From positions 165,001 through 229,000 of the forward strand of contig CAJNDS010000079.1 of NCBI GenBank assembly GCA_905221605.1: DNA of 64,000 bases, in the 5' to 3' direction. Numbering within the stretch: position 1 is the first letter of the stretch; each line of letters starts with the position of its first letter. This DNA comes from Symbiodinium natans. Taxonomy: Eukaryota; Sar; Dinophyceae; Suessiales; Symbiodiniaceae. Below the pieces are notes generated by a model. That model saw nothing but the letters and a program-made list of their open reading frames with translations. It was not told where the DNA came from and did not search any database. Position numbers and translations under genes: made by a program. Of this stretch, positions 10,740 through 22,345 are shown piece by piece.

Positions 10740-11600
10740 TAGTCCCTGTACAGCTTTGGGAGGAAGAAGGGAGGGAGGAGGTTTCGGGCATTTCGAGCTT
10801 GGCTACTTTTGGGACTCCAAGGTTTGTTGGGTTTGGCACCGGACTGTCTTGTCAGCGTCCAAAATGCAGGGACGAAGTTCTCTTTTCGTGTGAGTGCAGA
10901 GCCATAGGCGGGCAAGCCGCGCAGGGAGGTTCTTGCGTGGGGAAACTAGCGCAGAGACACTAGCGAGAAGGGAGTTGCACAGAGTCATTGTTGCATTGCC
11001 TCGTGCATTCGGGCCACTCGCCGTCTAGTTTGTTCTGTTCGGGAGAGCCATCGAAGGAGGACCGGGGGTGCGATTCACGGATTGTGCACATGCCAGACAT
11101 GCGTCTTTTTGAAATCATGCAGTCACTGTGGGCAAGATGTGGATGGTTGTTTCTGCTCCGAACTGCCTCGCAGACGTACAACCTAGCCCTCTCATGAAAG
11201 GCTCCTGGCGAGGCTACCTTTTGCAAACTGTTCAATCTGGAAAAGATATAAGATTTGTCAGCACATAAGACCGGCAGAAAGAAGAAAGATACGCAAAAAG
11301 GCCGAGTCGCTAATGGCAACCCGCTTTGGCCAGAAGCCCAGCGATTCTCTTCGCGAGTTGCGGCGTGAACTCATCACCTGTGTAGCTTGCGGGGCAATGC
11401 CTAGTCTCTGATGTCACCGGTGGGCAGCCCTGTGCGTGAACTCAGCGTTTTCCTTGCGCCAAGGTCTGGAACATGTTGCAACTGACTTGGGCACCGGACG
11501 AGGCAAGCGCTGTGGTCAAAGTGAAGCTTGCCAGGGCATCGGGTCATCTGCAGATGACGACTGAACTGACTGAACCATGCAGCCAAAGCCTGTGCACATC
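10740..11600. other. Spacer without recognisable gene
   Basis: No telomere-like array and no coding motif was found. Open frames on both strands are short and overlap. Confidence 0.35.
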
Positions 11601-11617
11601 TTTGGCGTGATGATAGC

Positions 11618-14112
11618 TTGGTTTTTGTTTCGGTTCGGAGTTTTATGAGCTCGAGGCTCCTCGCCCGTCCCCATTTTGTCCCAAAGCTCTCTTCCCTTGC
11701 GGATGGCCGAGTGCTCCAACTTCTTTGGCTTTGGGCCCTAGCTGTGGCCCAGGAACTGTCGGAGCCCACGGCCGGGCCTGGATGGCCGAGTCTAGGCAGA
11801 AGCACGGGAGGTGGGTGATTTTGTGCAGGCGTACGGCTCGGCAGCCTTCGACAACTTAGCCAAGACGTCCGCAGACGCCTTCAACTGGGACTCCTTTGCA
11901 GACGGGGTTGCCTAGACCAAGAATTATGCCAACCCGGGCAAGAGCTGGGACGTCGCCTTCGGTCTGGGTGCCGGGGCGATCAAGCTCATCTCTGACCTGG
12001 ACTCAGACAAGCCTTGGACAAAGGTCGTCCTGGATGTGGGCAACGCTGTTCTGCCAGCTATGGCCCTGGTGCTGGATGGCATTAACCCCTTTGTTGGGGC
12101 GGCCTTTAGCTTTGGACTGTCGGTGCTCCAAGCATTCACGGCTGCCAAGAGTCAGCTCAACTTGGCTCAGGTCTTGAGTGATCTCCGCAAGCAGATCCTG
12201 GAAGAGGTGGAGGGCTACGTGTCCCAAGAGTTTGCGCAGCGGGATCGGAATGACGCCAAAGCTGCGGCGGTGCAGGCAACCAACTTCTTCCTGAAGGATT
12301 GGAGATGGACATGCTCAGAATCTTCCGGCAATGCCTCGCAAATCTGGTCCTGCAAGCAGCAGAAGGCGGCCTTCACAGATGCAATGAAGTCAGAAGTGCT
12401 GAATCCTGAAATACTGCGGACGGTCTTTGGAGAAAGCTGCGTGGACCCAGACGGGCGGCCCGTTGAAGATCCGAACAAGATTTGCGCGGAGTTTCAGTCC
12501 GAGACGCTGCTTTGGAACCAGTCGGCCTTTGTGGAGATGTACCTTCAGAATTCACAACTTGATTGAGTTCTATCGCCTGCACCCAGAGGCTTACCACGAA
12601 ATGAAGCGGCGTCGCACATCTTGACGGTCGCCAAGCAGTGCCAAAGCCTCTTGACGGCCTCCGCCTTGGGATTCGTGCTGCAGCGTGACAACAAGTTGCT
12701 GAACCGGCCGTGGCCATTGACAGCGTTCTACTCCTATGAACATGGGCATCCATTTGGTCCCTGGGATCCCTGGAGTGAAAATTGCGTGGACGATCCCTGG
12801 AGATTCCTGTGCAACTATGGAGTCGGTGATCAACAATGTGCCGACTGCCAAATCTTGGAGCCAGACGACGACCAGGCACTCAGAGACCACTTCACTGCCC
12901 CAGCTGCTGGATGGTATTTGCTGGAGAGAGCTGAATGCATGCCCATGGTGCGAGATGCCTGCGATCCCTTGTGCCAAAGCGAGTTTGCTCAGTGCAGGGG
13001 TCATGGAGACGTTGAAGGGGGTCTTCAACGAAGTCCCACGCTGCAGCTCTGCTGTGATGCAACCTTCTTGAATCTTCGGGGAGAGATGAGCTGGGTGGCG
13101 GATGGCTCGCAGCTTGCGATTGCGTACCCCAGCGGTTCCAGGGTTTCAAGCCCGGTCTACTGGCAGGAGACCTGGTTTGGTGGGCCGAAGCATGTATTGG
13201 AGCAGGCCTTCTGGGACGAGCAGGCAGTTGAAGGCGTGATTGCCATGTCTGCTGCCCCAAACATGACATGGAGGGCTTCCCTTGTGCAGACCTCAGGGCA
13301 CACCTTCCTGGAAGTGCGAGACATGAGTGGCAAGAGCATGCAAGTTGGAGGTCGCCTCTGGTGGCCAGCTCATCGCAGTGAACTTTCTTCTTGATGACCC
13401 GCCCGAGAGTGACAGCGGGATTCGCTTCTACAGGTCCTCGGACCTGAGGTGAAAGGCTTCCATGCTCATGTGACGGATCTCGTCCATGACGTGACTGGCC
13501 TCAGCTTCAGCAAGGATGGTCGGGTCTTCGCTGCCAGCCACACAACAACCAGCCACACAACAACCAGCCACACAACAACCAGCAGCGGCACTGATCCGGA
13601 AATTTTCGACGGATCAGCAGAGACGGCGACTGCGACTGGCCCCCCGCCGGGCAGTTTAGATTGAACTGCAGCCTGACCCGATTGCAGGGGTACGTCCCTG
13701 GTTTGCTTCCTTTGACTGGGGCCCGGATGAGTTGGGCAACGAAGATGGGCTGTTGGTGGCGTCCACTGTCAATAACTACGTTGAGTTCTGGCGCATCGAA
13801 GCAATGAGTGACAAACGCGACAGCAGCGACTACTCGTCCGTAAACGTCACCCTGCTTCGACGGCTACAGTTTTCGAAATCCTGGAAGATCAAGCAGGTGC
13901 TGCTGAGCCCCGGAGGATCTGGAGCCGTGGCTCTCGTCTACTTCCCCGGCGGTGGACCACCTTCCACTATCATGGCAGTGACCCTCACGCACTCTGATGG
14001 AGTTCCTGCGCAGGGCATGCAGGGCGTGCAGGGCACAGGGGGCACGGAAGGCACGGAGGGCGTGCAGGGTGCACAGAGCACAGGCGCCAAGTTCCTGAGC
14101 AGAGCCCCATGA
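11618..14112 (+). pseudogene. Intronless, frameshifted copy of a large secreted multidomain protein
   Basis: About 2.5 kb can be followed through changing frames. A signal-peptide-like segment (VLQLLWLWALAVAQE, about 11717-11760) comes first, then a helical region (12003-12560) with long hydrophobic and amphipathic helices. A Cys-rich part follows (DDPWRFLCNYG, QCADC, CDPLCQSEFAQC; 12621-13100). Then come beta-rich segments with a WD40-like stretch (LSFSKDGRVFAA, about 13500) and a Thr/His-rich triple repeat (13537-13580). Breaks are: a frame change near 11820, an in-frame TAG at 11911-11913, frame changes near 12550 and 12615, then near 13395, 13450 and 13665. No intron was seen, unlike its neighbours, which suggests a retrocopy. 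The helical part faintly recalls pore-forming helical domains, but I cannot support that. Family unknown. Confidence 0.62.
13537..13582 (+). repeat. Three tandem 15-bp units in the pseudogene
   Basis: The unit AGCCACACAACAACC occurs three times in a row and would encode SHTTT repeats. Being a multiple of three, it would not break the frame. Confidence 0.85.
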
Positions 14113-15540
14113 CCTCGTGGTCAGTGGTGATTTTCGATGACTGGTGAGGTCACATCCTTTCTGACTTGCAGTGAAGTGCTTGGGACCAGCAAAAGTCTTA
14201 GGGCAAGCCGTTATGATGGGCAGAGAGTGCAGCGTTAGCACTTTGCGCCTTTCCATTAATTCGCACCCTGAGTTTAATCGTGTTTAAGAAGTTTTGGTCA
14301 ATGGTGAGGTGTGTGCGAGGCCACATCCTTTACAGGCACAGGCTGCACTATTGACACCCTGCGCCTTTTCACGTAGATTTCGTGACGAAGTGCGCTTCTC
14401 CAAGTTTGAACTGCCTTGGCTGAGTCTCTCCGGCCTGGTTCTCTGCGGCCATGAGATCCTGACATGCGGTTGCGGTTAGGTTTAGGGTTTATAGGGCTTA
14501 TTATAGGATTTGTAGGATCTATAGAGTTTAGGGTTTAGAGTGTCATGCGGTGTCCACTTGCCTGCAGTTCGCCTTAACATGTCTTGGACTGCTCACCCAA
14601 GTCCCCAAGTCGGCCCACGCCTAACTTCAACTACTATTCTGAGCGACCCACAAAAACACGAAAGATCTTCTTCCTTATGAGAGGCAGATAGTGATTATTG
14701 TCTTCTTTCTTTTTGTTTGGGGGGGGTTCTTAAGCAAACAGTACTCAAGATACCGGCACTCGAGGCACAGGTAGCCGTAGATACCCGTTTCCTGCTTTCC
14801 TGCTCGGAGCTTCCAGGTCTGGCCGGCGGCAAGCCCGGGCCCTCAGAGTCTGGCCTTCGAAAGGTTCAGTTGAGGGTTGAGGGTTCCCATAATGGCAACT
14901 GCAGCTCAGCCTGCGAGCCTCCCACATGCAAGTTGCATTTTGGAAAAAGAAACCTCGTTGCACACCGACTGAAGCCGGGCTGGTTAGCCGAATCTGTTGG
15001 TGGCTCTTCACAAATGTGGCTTCTACATATTTCCATTGAGTCAATGCTCTACCGCGTTGTCCTGGGTTTGTCGCTTGCGAGTTGAGAGGCAGGGCGCGTT
15101 CTCGCACCGTCCCTTCCATTTTACCTCTTGATCACAAGCTCCCCTGAAGCTCAGCTGGAGCTATCGGTTTACATCTGAGCACACTGGATCGACATCACCA
15201 GGTCTGCTGGTTTATAGGCTAGCAGGGTTGAACTCGGAGGCAGGCGGGCAGGCAGCCCAGGCAGGCAGGCCAGGCAGGGAGGCGCTCACGAAAGGCAACA
15301 ATTGAACAACTTGGAAACCGCCACCCCGAAAAAGGGTCACTCCGAGGATGAGATCATGAGAAGCGGATCGTGATCTGAGCTGGGCCAAGGAGTGCTCGAA
15401 GTCTCCGAGTAGTTGTGGTTCAGGGTGGGCTTGGGTGGTCTGTCAGAGCGCTTAGAGAAGTTGGGTCAGAGGTCTAAGAATACTAAGAGTATGCTTTCAG
15501 CTGCCTTGACGGTCTGCCGTGCGCATGACCTGGCTAGCTT
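14113..15540. other. Spacer with a local duplication
   Basis: A segment near 14122-14253 is partly repeated at 14292-14375, sharing GTGAGGTCACATCCTTT-like and TTTGCGCCTTTCCA-like blocks. A CAGG-rich stretch lies at about 15236-15285. Telomere-like units lie near 14476-14535. No gene was recognised. Confidence 0.4.
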
Positions 15541-15559
15541 TGATTATCCTTGGCTTGCC

Positions 15560-15790
15560 GCTGAGTGATGGTCTAGGCTTTCTGCCTGGAGGGTCTCCAT
15601 GCCTTGCAAGTCGAACGCGTTCTCGAGCCAGAAGTGCAGCGACACATATGAGGATCGCTCATCTGACAGGCGCTCGCCCCAAAAAACTGCGTTGTTCAGC
15701 CTTTTTCTACATTTTGTGTCAAGTGAATGCGCGGCCAATGCACCGGGTCCAAGCAAGCCCAGGCAAGGCAGTATGCGTTGGAGAGACGAC
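15560..15790 (+). repeat. Dispersed repeat E, copy 1
   Basis: Blocks shared with 26965-27260 include GGAGGGTCTCCATGCCTTGC, AAGTCGAACGCGTTCTCGAG and GCCAATGCACCGGGTCCAAG. The middle part differs. Origin unknown; it may be a retroposed or DNA element. Confidence 0.65.
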
Positions 15791-15806
15791 AGGGCATTGA
15801 GGTTTA

Positions 15807-15910
15807 CGAAAATAGGGGATCCCTAGTACAGATCCTGAAACAATCCAAATAGTATGATTCCCTCATAATAAGGACCCTAATAAGGTACCCCCAAAATCGC
15901 AAACCCCCCA
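15807..15910 (+). mobile_element. Family D element
   Basis: It contains AATAGGGGATCCCTAGTAC, then TAATAAGGTACCCCC. It resembles the copies at 16624, 60952 and 28690. It lies directly after repeat E. Confidence 0.5.
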
Positions 15911-16149
15911 CATGAGCTCTTGAGAGTTTTTGTGAGGGCTTTTGAGCCGCGCAGAGAGAGAGGGAGGTCAAGCGATCCGTGAACTCTCCGCAGCCACGAT
16001 GCAGCAGAATCACGCGGAGCAGTGTAGTTAAGTAGTTGCTGCTAGGCATCTGCGATTGGCAGCGCTCAAGCCGTTAATCTGCTCTTAAGGTCGATTGTGG
16101 CATAGCTTCCCTGATGTTGCGGAGGTGACAGCATGTGTACGATGAGTTT

Positions 16150-16846
16150 TTTAAGTCGGCCATCGAGGTTCTGCCCACCGCTGCTCACATCCACAGTGCA
16201 AGTACTTGCTGTGCCATGAGCAGTTGCTTTGGATTTTTCAGCTGGGGCATCTCACAACCAGGCACGGGACACTGGCAAGCGATGTCTTATGCGAAGCCTC
16301 GTCGATAACGCAGTGCTGTATTTCGATGCTTTTCTCGGAGGTCCATGTGACGTGCGGCCCCAAAGACGTGGTCATGCGTGTGCCTCAAGGATATCTCTGG
16401 TACCGACTGCTGGTCTTTCTTGGGGACCAAGAGAACCCAAAAATTGGGGGTAATATGCCTATACTACTCTAATCCCTATCAAGGTAGATGAACCATAAAC
16501 CCTTTTAGGGCTCATCAGCCCCCCAAGGTCCCAGCTTTTTTCCACTGCTTCAGGTGGCTGAAGACCTGGACTCTGTCGGAGTTTGCGCGGGTGTGTGGGC
16601 CCTGTCCTGGGCGTGGCTTCTATGTAGGCTTTCGGGACCCCAAATTTTGATCCTCAAATAGTAGAATCCTCTTTGTATTAAGCCAGTAAGGTACCCTAAT
16701 GTCGGAACCCCCCTATCTATTCTATTAACTTGTAGTTCGATGATTCGATTGTCGAGTTTGCAGCGGTCTGCGACGTTGATCCCTTTCAACTGCGCCGAGA
16801 CCATGAGCATGTGGCAGCCAAGCTTGCTGAAGACACGGTCAGATGA
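16150..16846 (+). CDS. Hypothetical protein (gene H), 3 visible exons
   Basis: The last three exons, about 16150-16412, 16528-16623 and 16736-16846 (stop TGA), join in one frame. They give YLLCHEQLLWIF, then VMRVPQGYLWYRLLVPAFFH, then GRGFY joined to FDDSIVEFAAVCDVDPFQL and a charged end. I do not recognise the family. Both introns are short insertions: 16413-16527 is a family A element with GTC on both sides, and 16624-16735 is a family D element with GT and AG at its ends. The upstream start is not seen. Confidence 0.55.
16413..16527 (+). mobile_element. Family A introner, exact GT-AG intron
   Basis: It runs from GTCTTTCTTGGGGACC to GCCCCCCAAG and is followed by GTC. Excision joins LWYRLL to VPAFFHCF in frame. 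Confidence 0.75.
16624..16735 (+). mobile_element. Family D introner, exact GT-AG intron
   Basis: It starts GTAGGCTTTCGGGACCCC and ends TTCTATTAACTTGTAG. Excision joins GRGFY to FDDSIVEF in phase 0. This is the clearest case of family D forming a whole intron, apart from 60147-60292. Confidence 0.7.
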
Positions 16847-17035
16847 AGGTCGCGGCCCGAGCTGTGCAGTCGCGTGAGAAGCGAGGATGTGAGGACTCAT
16901 GAGCCATGCTGGGTTGCGCCCTTGCGGGTTGTACGCTGTCGTTCCGGGGGCGCGCGTGACGAAGATCTGGCAGCGACAGAGACCCTTCGTGTTCGGCTCT
17001 GCTCAGCTTGTGTGACCCGCAGGGGTCCCCAAACA

Positions 17036-17160
17036 AAAACCAGCATTGGGGGACGAAATGAGCCCCACAAGGGTTTTTGGCTCATATACCTGAATAGGAA
17101 TTCTAGTAGTAAAGGGCATATGACCCCAATTTTAGGGTTCATTTGGTCTCCAGGGAAGGA
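17036..17160 (+). mobile_element. Family A element
   Basis: The left end is TTGGGGGACGAAATGAGCCC and the right end TTAGGGTTCATTTGGTCTCC. Flanking exons could not be joined with confidence. Confidence 0.65.
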
Positions 17161-18060
17161 GGAAGCAAAGTCGGGGTTGCACCCCTCCATTCGGCCTCCG
17201 GCCTATAATCAACCTTTGCCCCTCACCTCTACCGCCCAAGTGCCTCCAGTCCACACACTTCACATGGGCGTGGCAGGGCGGTCCAGAGGGTTTGCAGGGT
17301 TGGTGTATGTTGGTATGTTGGTGCGCACTAGCCCGACTTCGCGCGGGCTTCTGGAACCCTCTAACGCCCCAGAGCTGTTTTCAGGATTTTCAACCTACAG
17401 TGCGCAGCTCCTGCGGCGCATTTGGTGACAACTTGCCCCCCCCACATCCTATACACCTGCAGCAACATATCGTACATGTTCCCACGCCCCGCCCCCCCCC
17501 CACATCCAAAACAACACCGGCCGCAAGCCTGTTGCTTCCCAACCCCAACCCCCCCCCCCTTCGTATATTACCCCCCACGCTGAACGCCTTCAGTTCGTCC
17601 CACCTGTGTCCAAACCCAGCAGTGGAGGGCCCTAATTGTGAATTGAGACTACGAACTCTTGCACAGTGCTTGACTTCCTGAGGACTTTGCGAACCACCGA
17701 GCGGGTCAGTAGCTGAGTTTTCCTTGTCGGCTTCCCCACAGCAGCGCCATGCTGCAGGCAGCACTGCCTGATGTTTTCTGGCTGGCTTGAGGCGCCATCG
17801 CAATGCATCCCAACAAGGATGCACAGCTCACAAGGCTGTCGGGAAGCGTTAGCAGCGTTACCGTGTCGTATGTCAGTTCAGATACGTTCTCTGGCAGGCA
17901 TGTTTCTGTATTCCTGAAGACGTGGAGTTCGGCGACTGGGTGAAGGCTCGGTGAAAGTGTCGCCGTGATCACAGACTCTCACAGAATGGCTGAAATGGAA
18001 CCCAGGCAGAGATTGGCTGCAACCTAGAGAAGGAAAAGGAGACACGGACTGTGCTGGACT
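17161..18060. other. C-rich spacer
   Basis: Long C-rich tracts lie between about 17430 and 17580. No gene was recognised. Open frames here are low complexity (Pro/Thr rich). Confidence 0.35.
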
Positions 18061-18151
18061 CTGGAAGCTGGGCTGTGTCCCGAAGGCGCAATGATTCTGA
18101 AAATTTGCGCAGCGCACTTTTGGGGAGTTCACGGGGGATTTCGGGGGGCTC

Positions 18152-18265
18152 TGGCAACAATACTAGGGGGGGTACCTCTTATTGGGGGTCTTGGATTATA
18201 TAAGGGGGGTCCTACTATTGAGGGTCTAGTTTCGGGGGTCCCCCTACTTTCGGAAACTCCCCATT
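18152..18265 (+). mobile_element. Family D element
   Basis: It contains GGGGGGTACCTCTTATTGGG, then GGGGGTCCTACTATTGAGGG, and ends near TTTCGGAAACTCCCC. A possible exon follows it after TTCCAGCCGCAG (18285-18400, with LPKDLDENLERMDDDSSRY). Confidence 0.5.
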
Positions 18266-18286
18266 CTGGGATCTCTTCCAGCCGCA

Positions 18287-18399
18287 GGTTGCCCAAAGAT
18301 CTCGACGAAAATTTGGAGCGAATGGATGACGACTCTAGCCGATACATGCCACTGGCGTCTGCCTGCAGTGCTCGCCTTAGTTCAGCAAAGGTTCTTTAG
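18287..18399 (+). CDS. Possible exon, acidic, unknown family
   Basis: After an acceptor-like CAG the frame reads LPKDLDENLERMDDDSSRYM and continues to a stop at 18399. Composition looks coding, but no partner exon was placed. Confidence 0.28.
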
Positions 18400-19079
18400 G
18401 ATCCCCGGCACGGCTGCGCCAGTCCTTCGGACTCTGCAAGAACCGTGCCGGCACGAATCTTGCTGGGCTTCAATGAACGCAGTCCGCCAAGTAGGACCGG
18501 TCCACCTCTACCACACCATCAATCCCCCAAATAGCAATGAACCTTACACCACTTCCCCCACAAGTCACACCAGGCGTAACCCATGATCATCAGTTGCTGC
18601 AGCGCCAAGTTCTCATGAGCGTTCCATGGTTGTGGTCAAGAGAATAGTATTCCTGATATCATAAATCTGACCATCGTGATTCCTGATCGTAGTCTCATCA
18701 CTCGAACGATCCTCCAACTAGTCGACAAGTCTGGGCTGGATGTCCAGGGGCACAGGCCAAACCAATCCCTTCATGCCAAGCGTCACCTATCCTAGGCATA
18801 CTTGGTACCCCGGCAGTATACAGCTTCCCCAGAGGGTCATTATCCGCGCACCTACCCCCACAAAGGATGCCGCGCCCCATCCTCAACCCATCCTCAACCT
18901 GGCCCTCGCTGATGCGTGACTTCGTGATTTCTTAAGTGCACTGTGCGCGCCGCGAGCAAGTCGCGCATGCTGCGCGTTGCTCCGGCAACACTGAGGTTCG
19001 CGCGCCCCTTTGAGTCGGCGCTCTGCACGCTGCCCTCGTTTTGCTGCAGACGGGCTGCCAGTGAATCTTGCCGAGGCCA

Positions 19080-19470
19080 GTGATGACCCGCGTTCTAGAC
19101 CTAGATGTTGCCGAGCAAAAAAGGCGAACACGATGCAGATTCCCATAAGAGGTCGCCATGCTTTGTGCGCATCTGCATGCGACTCAAAAGCGCCCAGAAG
19201 ACATCTTCTCGCGAACCTTGGGAACAAAATGAGCCCTGAACGGGTTTATGGTTCATATTCCTCCACAGAAGTTATAGTACTACTGTGTATGTGACCCCAA
19301 ATTTAAGGTTCATTTGGTCCCCAAGGAATGGCATCACCCTTCGTTTTCACGTGATCGACGTTTCGGATCTTTCGTCTGCCGGCGAGGGTTTCGCCATTGC
19401 GGGGGACGTGGGGGGGGGGGAAGACGTCACATGTTCGGTGGACGTGGCCTACGTGATGTATTCGCAGTAG
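19080..19470 (+). CDS. Hypothetical exon pair joined over an introner
   Basis: The frame ending APRRHLLA (to 19212) joins NGITLRFHVIDVSDLSSAGE (from 19326), ending at TAG 19468-19470. The second exon has alternating hydrophobic residues as in a beta-rich domain. No family was recognised. The intron is a family A element with a GA donor. The first-exon frame is less certain, because an alternative frame reads VLDLDVAEQKRRTR. Confidence 0.38.
19213..19325 (+). mobile_element. Family A introner, GA-AG
   Basis: It starts GAACCTTGGGAACAAAATG and ends TTCATTTGGTCCCCAAG, followed by GAATGG. GAA is duplicated. Removal keeps the frame open. Confidence 0.68.
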
Positions 19471-19496
19471 TTGCAACAAGTCTAACGCCTGGCAGT

Positions 19497-19555
19497 ACCT
19501 TGGCGACCAAAGAGCCCTAAAAGGGTTTTTGGTTCATATACCTGAATAGGTGATA
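19497..19555 (+). mobile_element. Left half of a family A element
   Basis: It starts TACCTTGGCGACCAAAGAG and stops after CATATACCTGAATAGG. The right half is missing, so this is a truncated copy. Confidence 0.6.
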
Positions 19556-19744
19556 GATGTCCAAGCAATTCTCCCGCAAGGCGGATGCAGAATGCAGCGG
19601 GGCTTGCCCTCGACAGGGATTGCTGGACCTGACATTTTGCAAGTCACCTGTCGTGCAGCAAGTTCATGATTGTGATGTTGAAGCGTTCAGACGTCACCTC
19701 TGCGTTTCGAAGTCGCACGAATTTAAGAAGAACATCGGTTACTA

Positions 19745-20650
19745 ACGAACTGCGATTCTCGCTGCACATGTCTGTGGTCTAGTCCAGACCCCGCCCAGTC
19801 GACCACAGGAAGGGAACACTGTAGCTCTTCCTCGAGACAGCTGGATAACGCATGAGCCGTGAGACCACGACGAAGAAAGCCGTTGGTTGCTGGCCAATGG
19901 CTGCTTTGGACATGATTTACATGTAAGACATATTCTGGCTTTCGGTGTTTTCTGCATTGCCACTGTAATTTAACAGCAAAACTCGCAGTCTTCGAATGTC
20001 TTTTTTTGTTTTGCCTGGGTGGAAAAGACATCGAGCGCTATTTGGACCAACTGCAAACCACTAGTGTGGTCCAACAATATAGTCCAGGCATCCATTTCCC
20101 CAGAGTGCCTGTACTATGCTTTTCTACTTCATGACAAACTTAGGCACGCTAAGCCAGTCTATACAAGATCTGACTTGTTGTGAAAATAGCGCGCTGTGCT
20201 ATGCCACATGTGCTATACTCGACCACATGACACTCCACATGTGGCAACGCAGAATCATTACGTGCAACTGCTACGTTGAGGCCTGCTACGTTAAGGCCTG
20301 TCTTCCACGATTCAAAGAGTAGCCTTTCTCACAGAAACAAAAGTGTCCGTATTGTTGCTCGTTGTCATGGTGCAAACCCATGGTTTCAAAACCGACATGC
20401 TCAACTGTGGCATTCACACACGCGCAAGCCACAGGTACGAACACAACGTGAGGTCCGTCAGCTTCACCACTTCTATTGGTGTACAAACATGATACACATG
20501 CTATTTAGCAGCTGCGTGTGGCATTGCTGTCACCAGTGTGTGTCATCTGAGTTGCCTCGGCAGCTCTGTTTGTTCACTTGGTGGTCTGAGGTTTCCAAAT
20601 GCGGTCGCGGAGCACCTGTCGGTAACCGGCCACAATTCTTATTTGCTAGT
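19745..20650. other. Spacer without recognisable gene
   Basis: No motif or repeat family was recognised apart from a short AT dinucleotide run that begins at the right edge. Confidence 0.35.
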
Positions 20651-20657
20651 TTCTCAA

Positions 20658-20760
20658 AGTTGGGGGTCCATAGATATATATATATATATATCTCACCCAA
20701 TACAGCAATATCCCTATCAGATTAGAAGAATGGGGACCCCAATTTTGGAACCCCCAATCT
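20658..20760 (+). mobile_element. Family D-like element with AT microsatellite
   Basis: It runs from GTTGGGGGTCCATAGATATA through an (AT)n run (about 20674-20693) to GGACCCCAATTTTGGAACCC. The ends are a short inverted repeat. Confidence 0.5.
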
Positions 20761-20764
20761 TGCT

Positions 20765-21861
20765 GCTGGTCGATTCAAGCTCGCCGAAGCGCTTGGAGCA
20801 CTTCAACGCAGCTAAGGTACGTGATTACACTCAATTTCGGACTTCTTGCCGTGGAGTGTACCAAGAATTGCACGCAAAGGCTGGGCCCTAAGGTCGCTTG
20901 CAGCTTATCACGATGATCTGCAGTGCACAAGTCGCTGGGTCTTTGTGCGAAGCGTGTTCTGGATTCCAGGCTTTTCTGCAGCACCTCATTCACCTGATGA
21001 ACGCAAGGCACATTGCATCAACGGTTCTCGTATCCCCTCACCTCAAAACCCTAGCTGTTAGCTTGAAATGCAGGAGGCGTTAGCATGCAGTGCACAGTGC
21101 ACGTCTTGAGGCCGGGCATTTCTGTGGTGGCTGGTGAGTCTCGCAAGATCTCAGAGGCAGACAGAGAGTCCTTCTGGCGAAGCAAGGGCGAAGACTCCCA
21201 CATCTTGCAAGAAGGTGTCACAGGCGTGGGACTTGCGGCTTGATACGTTTTGATGCTTTGGATCTGTTAAGCCTTGAACCTCGAAGCCCCTTTTGGGCCC
21301 CTGACCTCATGCGACGCAGGACTGTGGACCGTCCTCCGAAGTGCCAATACATGGCGAAAAACCTGGCCGGAGCTCTTCGTTTCTTTTCCTGCATGGTTGC
21401 GACAGTACTGCTACGGCACGGATTACGATACAGTTGGCAAGCACGCCCAGCATACGCTGGTGGCTTGTGCGAGATACTTTTTTGCGAATGGCACAACAAA
21501 GGATGTGAGGCACCTCTTCGTCAAGGATGCTATCCATTTGCTGCGGAACGGACGGGATGAGATTCGCATTGAAATCTGTGGTGCCTTGTCGTACTGCAGA
21601 GCAGACTTGCTCGGTAGATTCAACTACGCATGCGCAGCGGCCTCGCTGGAAGCATGTGAGCGCCGACGCCGCGGACTCTGTCGCCAAATTGCCTTCCTGG
21701 CATTAGTAAGGTTCGCAAGATATGATTTCAGTCTGCACAAGCTTATGCGGGAGAAGCTCTGGGAGCTATTCAAGTCTGCACCGGAGCTGATGTTCGACAC
21801 TGTGGGCATCCTGCTGCTGGAGCTGACAGTTGTCGATGCCGTCGTTGCCCTGACATGCTGA
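20765..21861 (+). CDS. Hypothetical protein (gene G), about 4 exons
   Basis: Exon-like segments: about 20765-20816 (PKRLEHFNAAK, donor GTACG), 20902-21070 (SLCEACSGFQAFLQHLIHLM and TVLVSPHLKTLAVSL), 21092-21230 (GISVVAGESRKISEADRESF) and 21321-21861 (stop TGA). The last is 180 codons, rich in helices (LVACARYFFANG, EIRIEICGALSYC, LMREKLWELFKSAPEL). The repeated hydrophobic helices may be HEAT/ARM-like, but I do not recognise a family. A stretch with in-frame stops follows (21865-22030), so the 3' end at 21861 is plausible. Confidence 0.5.
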
Positions 21862-22345
21862 GCCGACAAGGCATACGATTCTGGCAGACATCAACGTTTC
21901 GTACATGCACAAGCCCGTCCGCTGTGGGATGTAAATCGGCGACGTGGCTGCCACGTCGACCGTCAAGAAGATCCAGTCCGAGATCACCAGCGCGCTCTGC
22001 AATCATACAACAGTGAGTGCCAGCAGCAAGTGCGAGAAGTGAAGCGACCCGCCCAAAGCCGCCGACAAAGCTAGGGGCTTGCAAAAGCTGCTGAGTGAAC
22101 GTGTGCTGTTCCAATGGTCTTTGGTCTTCGTGTTTCAATTCTTTTAAACCCCAAAGCCCAAACCTAAACTGTTGACCTGAGATCATTTGCAACAAGTTGA
22201 GCCGAGCCGGTGTGCCATGCCCACCACCTGAGACGACTCCAAAAGACCCAGCAGATCAGATGCTAATGCAAGGTGAGCAGCCAACCTGCCGGAACCCAAA
22301 ACCCTCAGCCCTAATCTGGCACTAACCAGTTTGCTCCAAGTTCCA

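Noticed and set aside
12003-12566. Helical part of the secreted pseudogene as an insecticidal-type toxin domain
   Set aside because: The resemblance is limited to helix pattern and no diagnostic motif is visible, so no toxin call is made.
15603-15620. TTGCAAGTCGAACG-like match to the start of bacterial 16S rRNA (also near 27111)
   Set aside because: Only a dozen bases match, nothing of the following 16S sequence is present, and the block belongs to dispersed repeat E.
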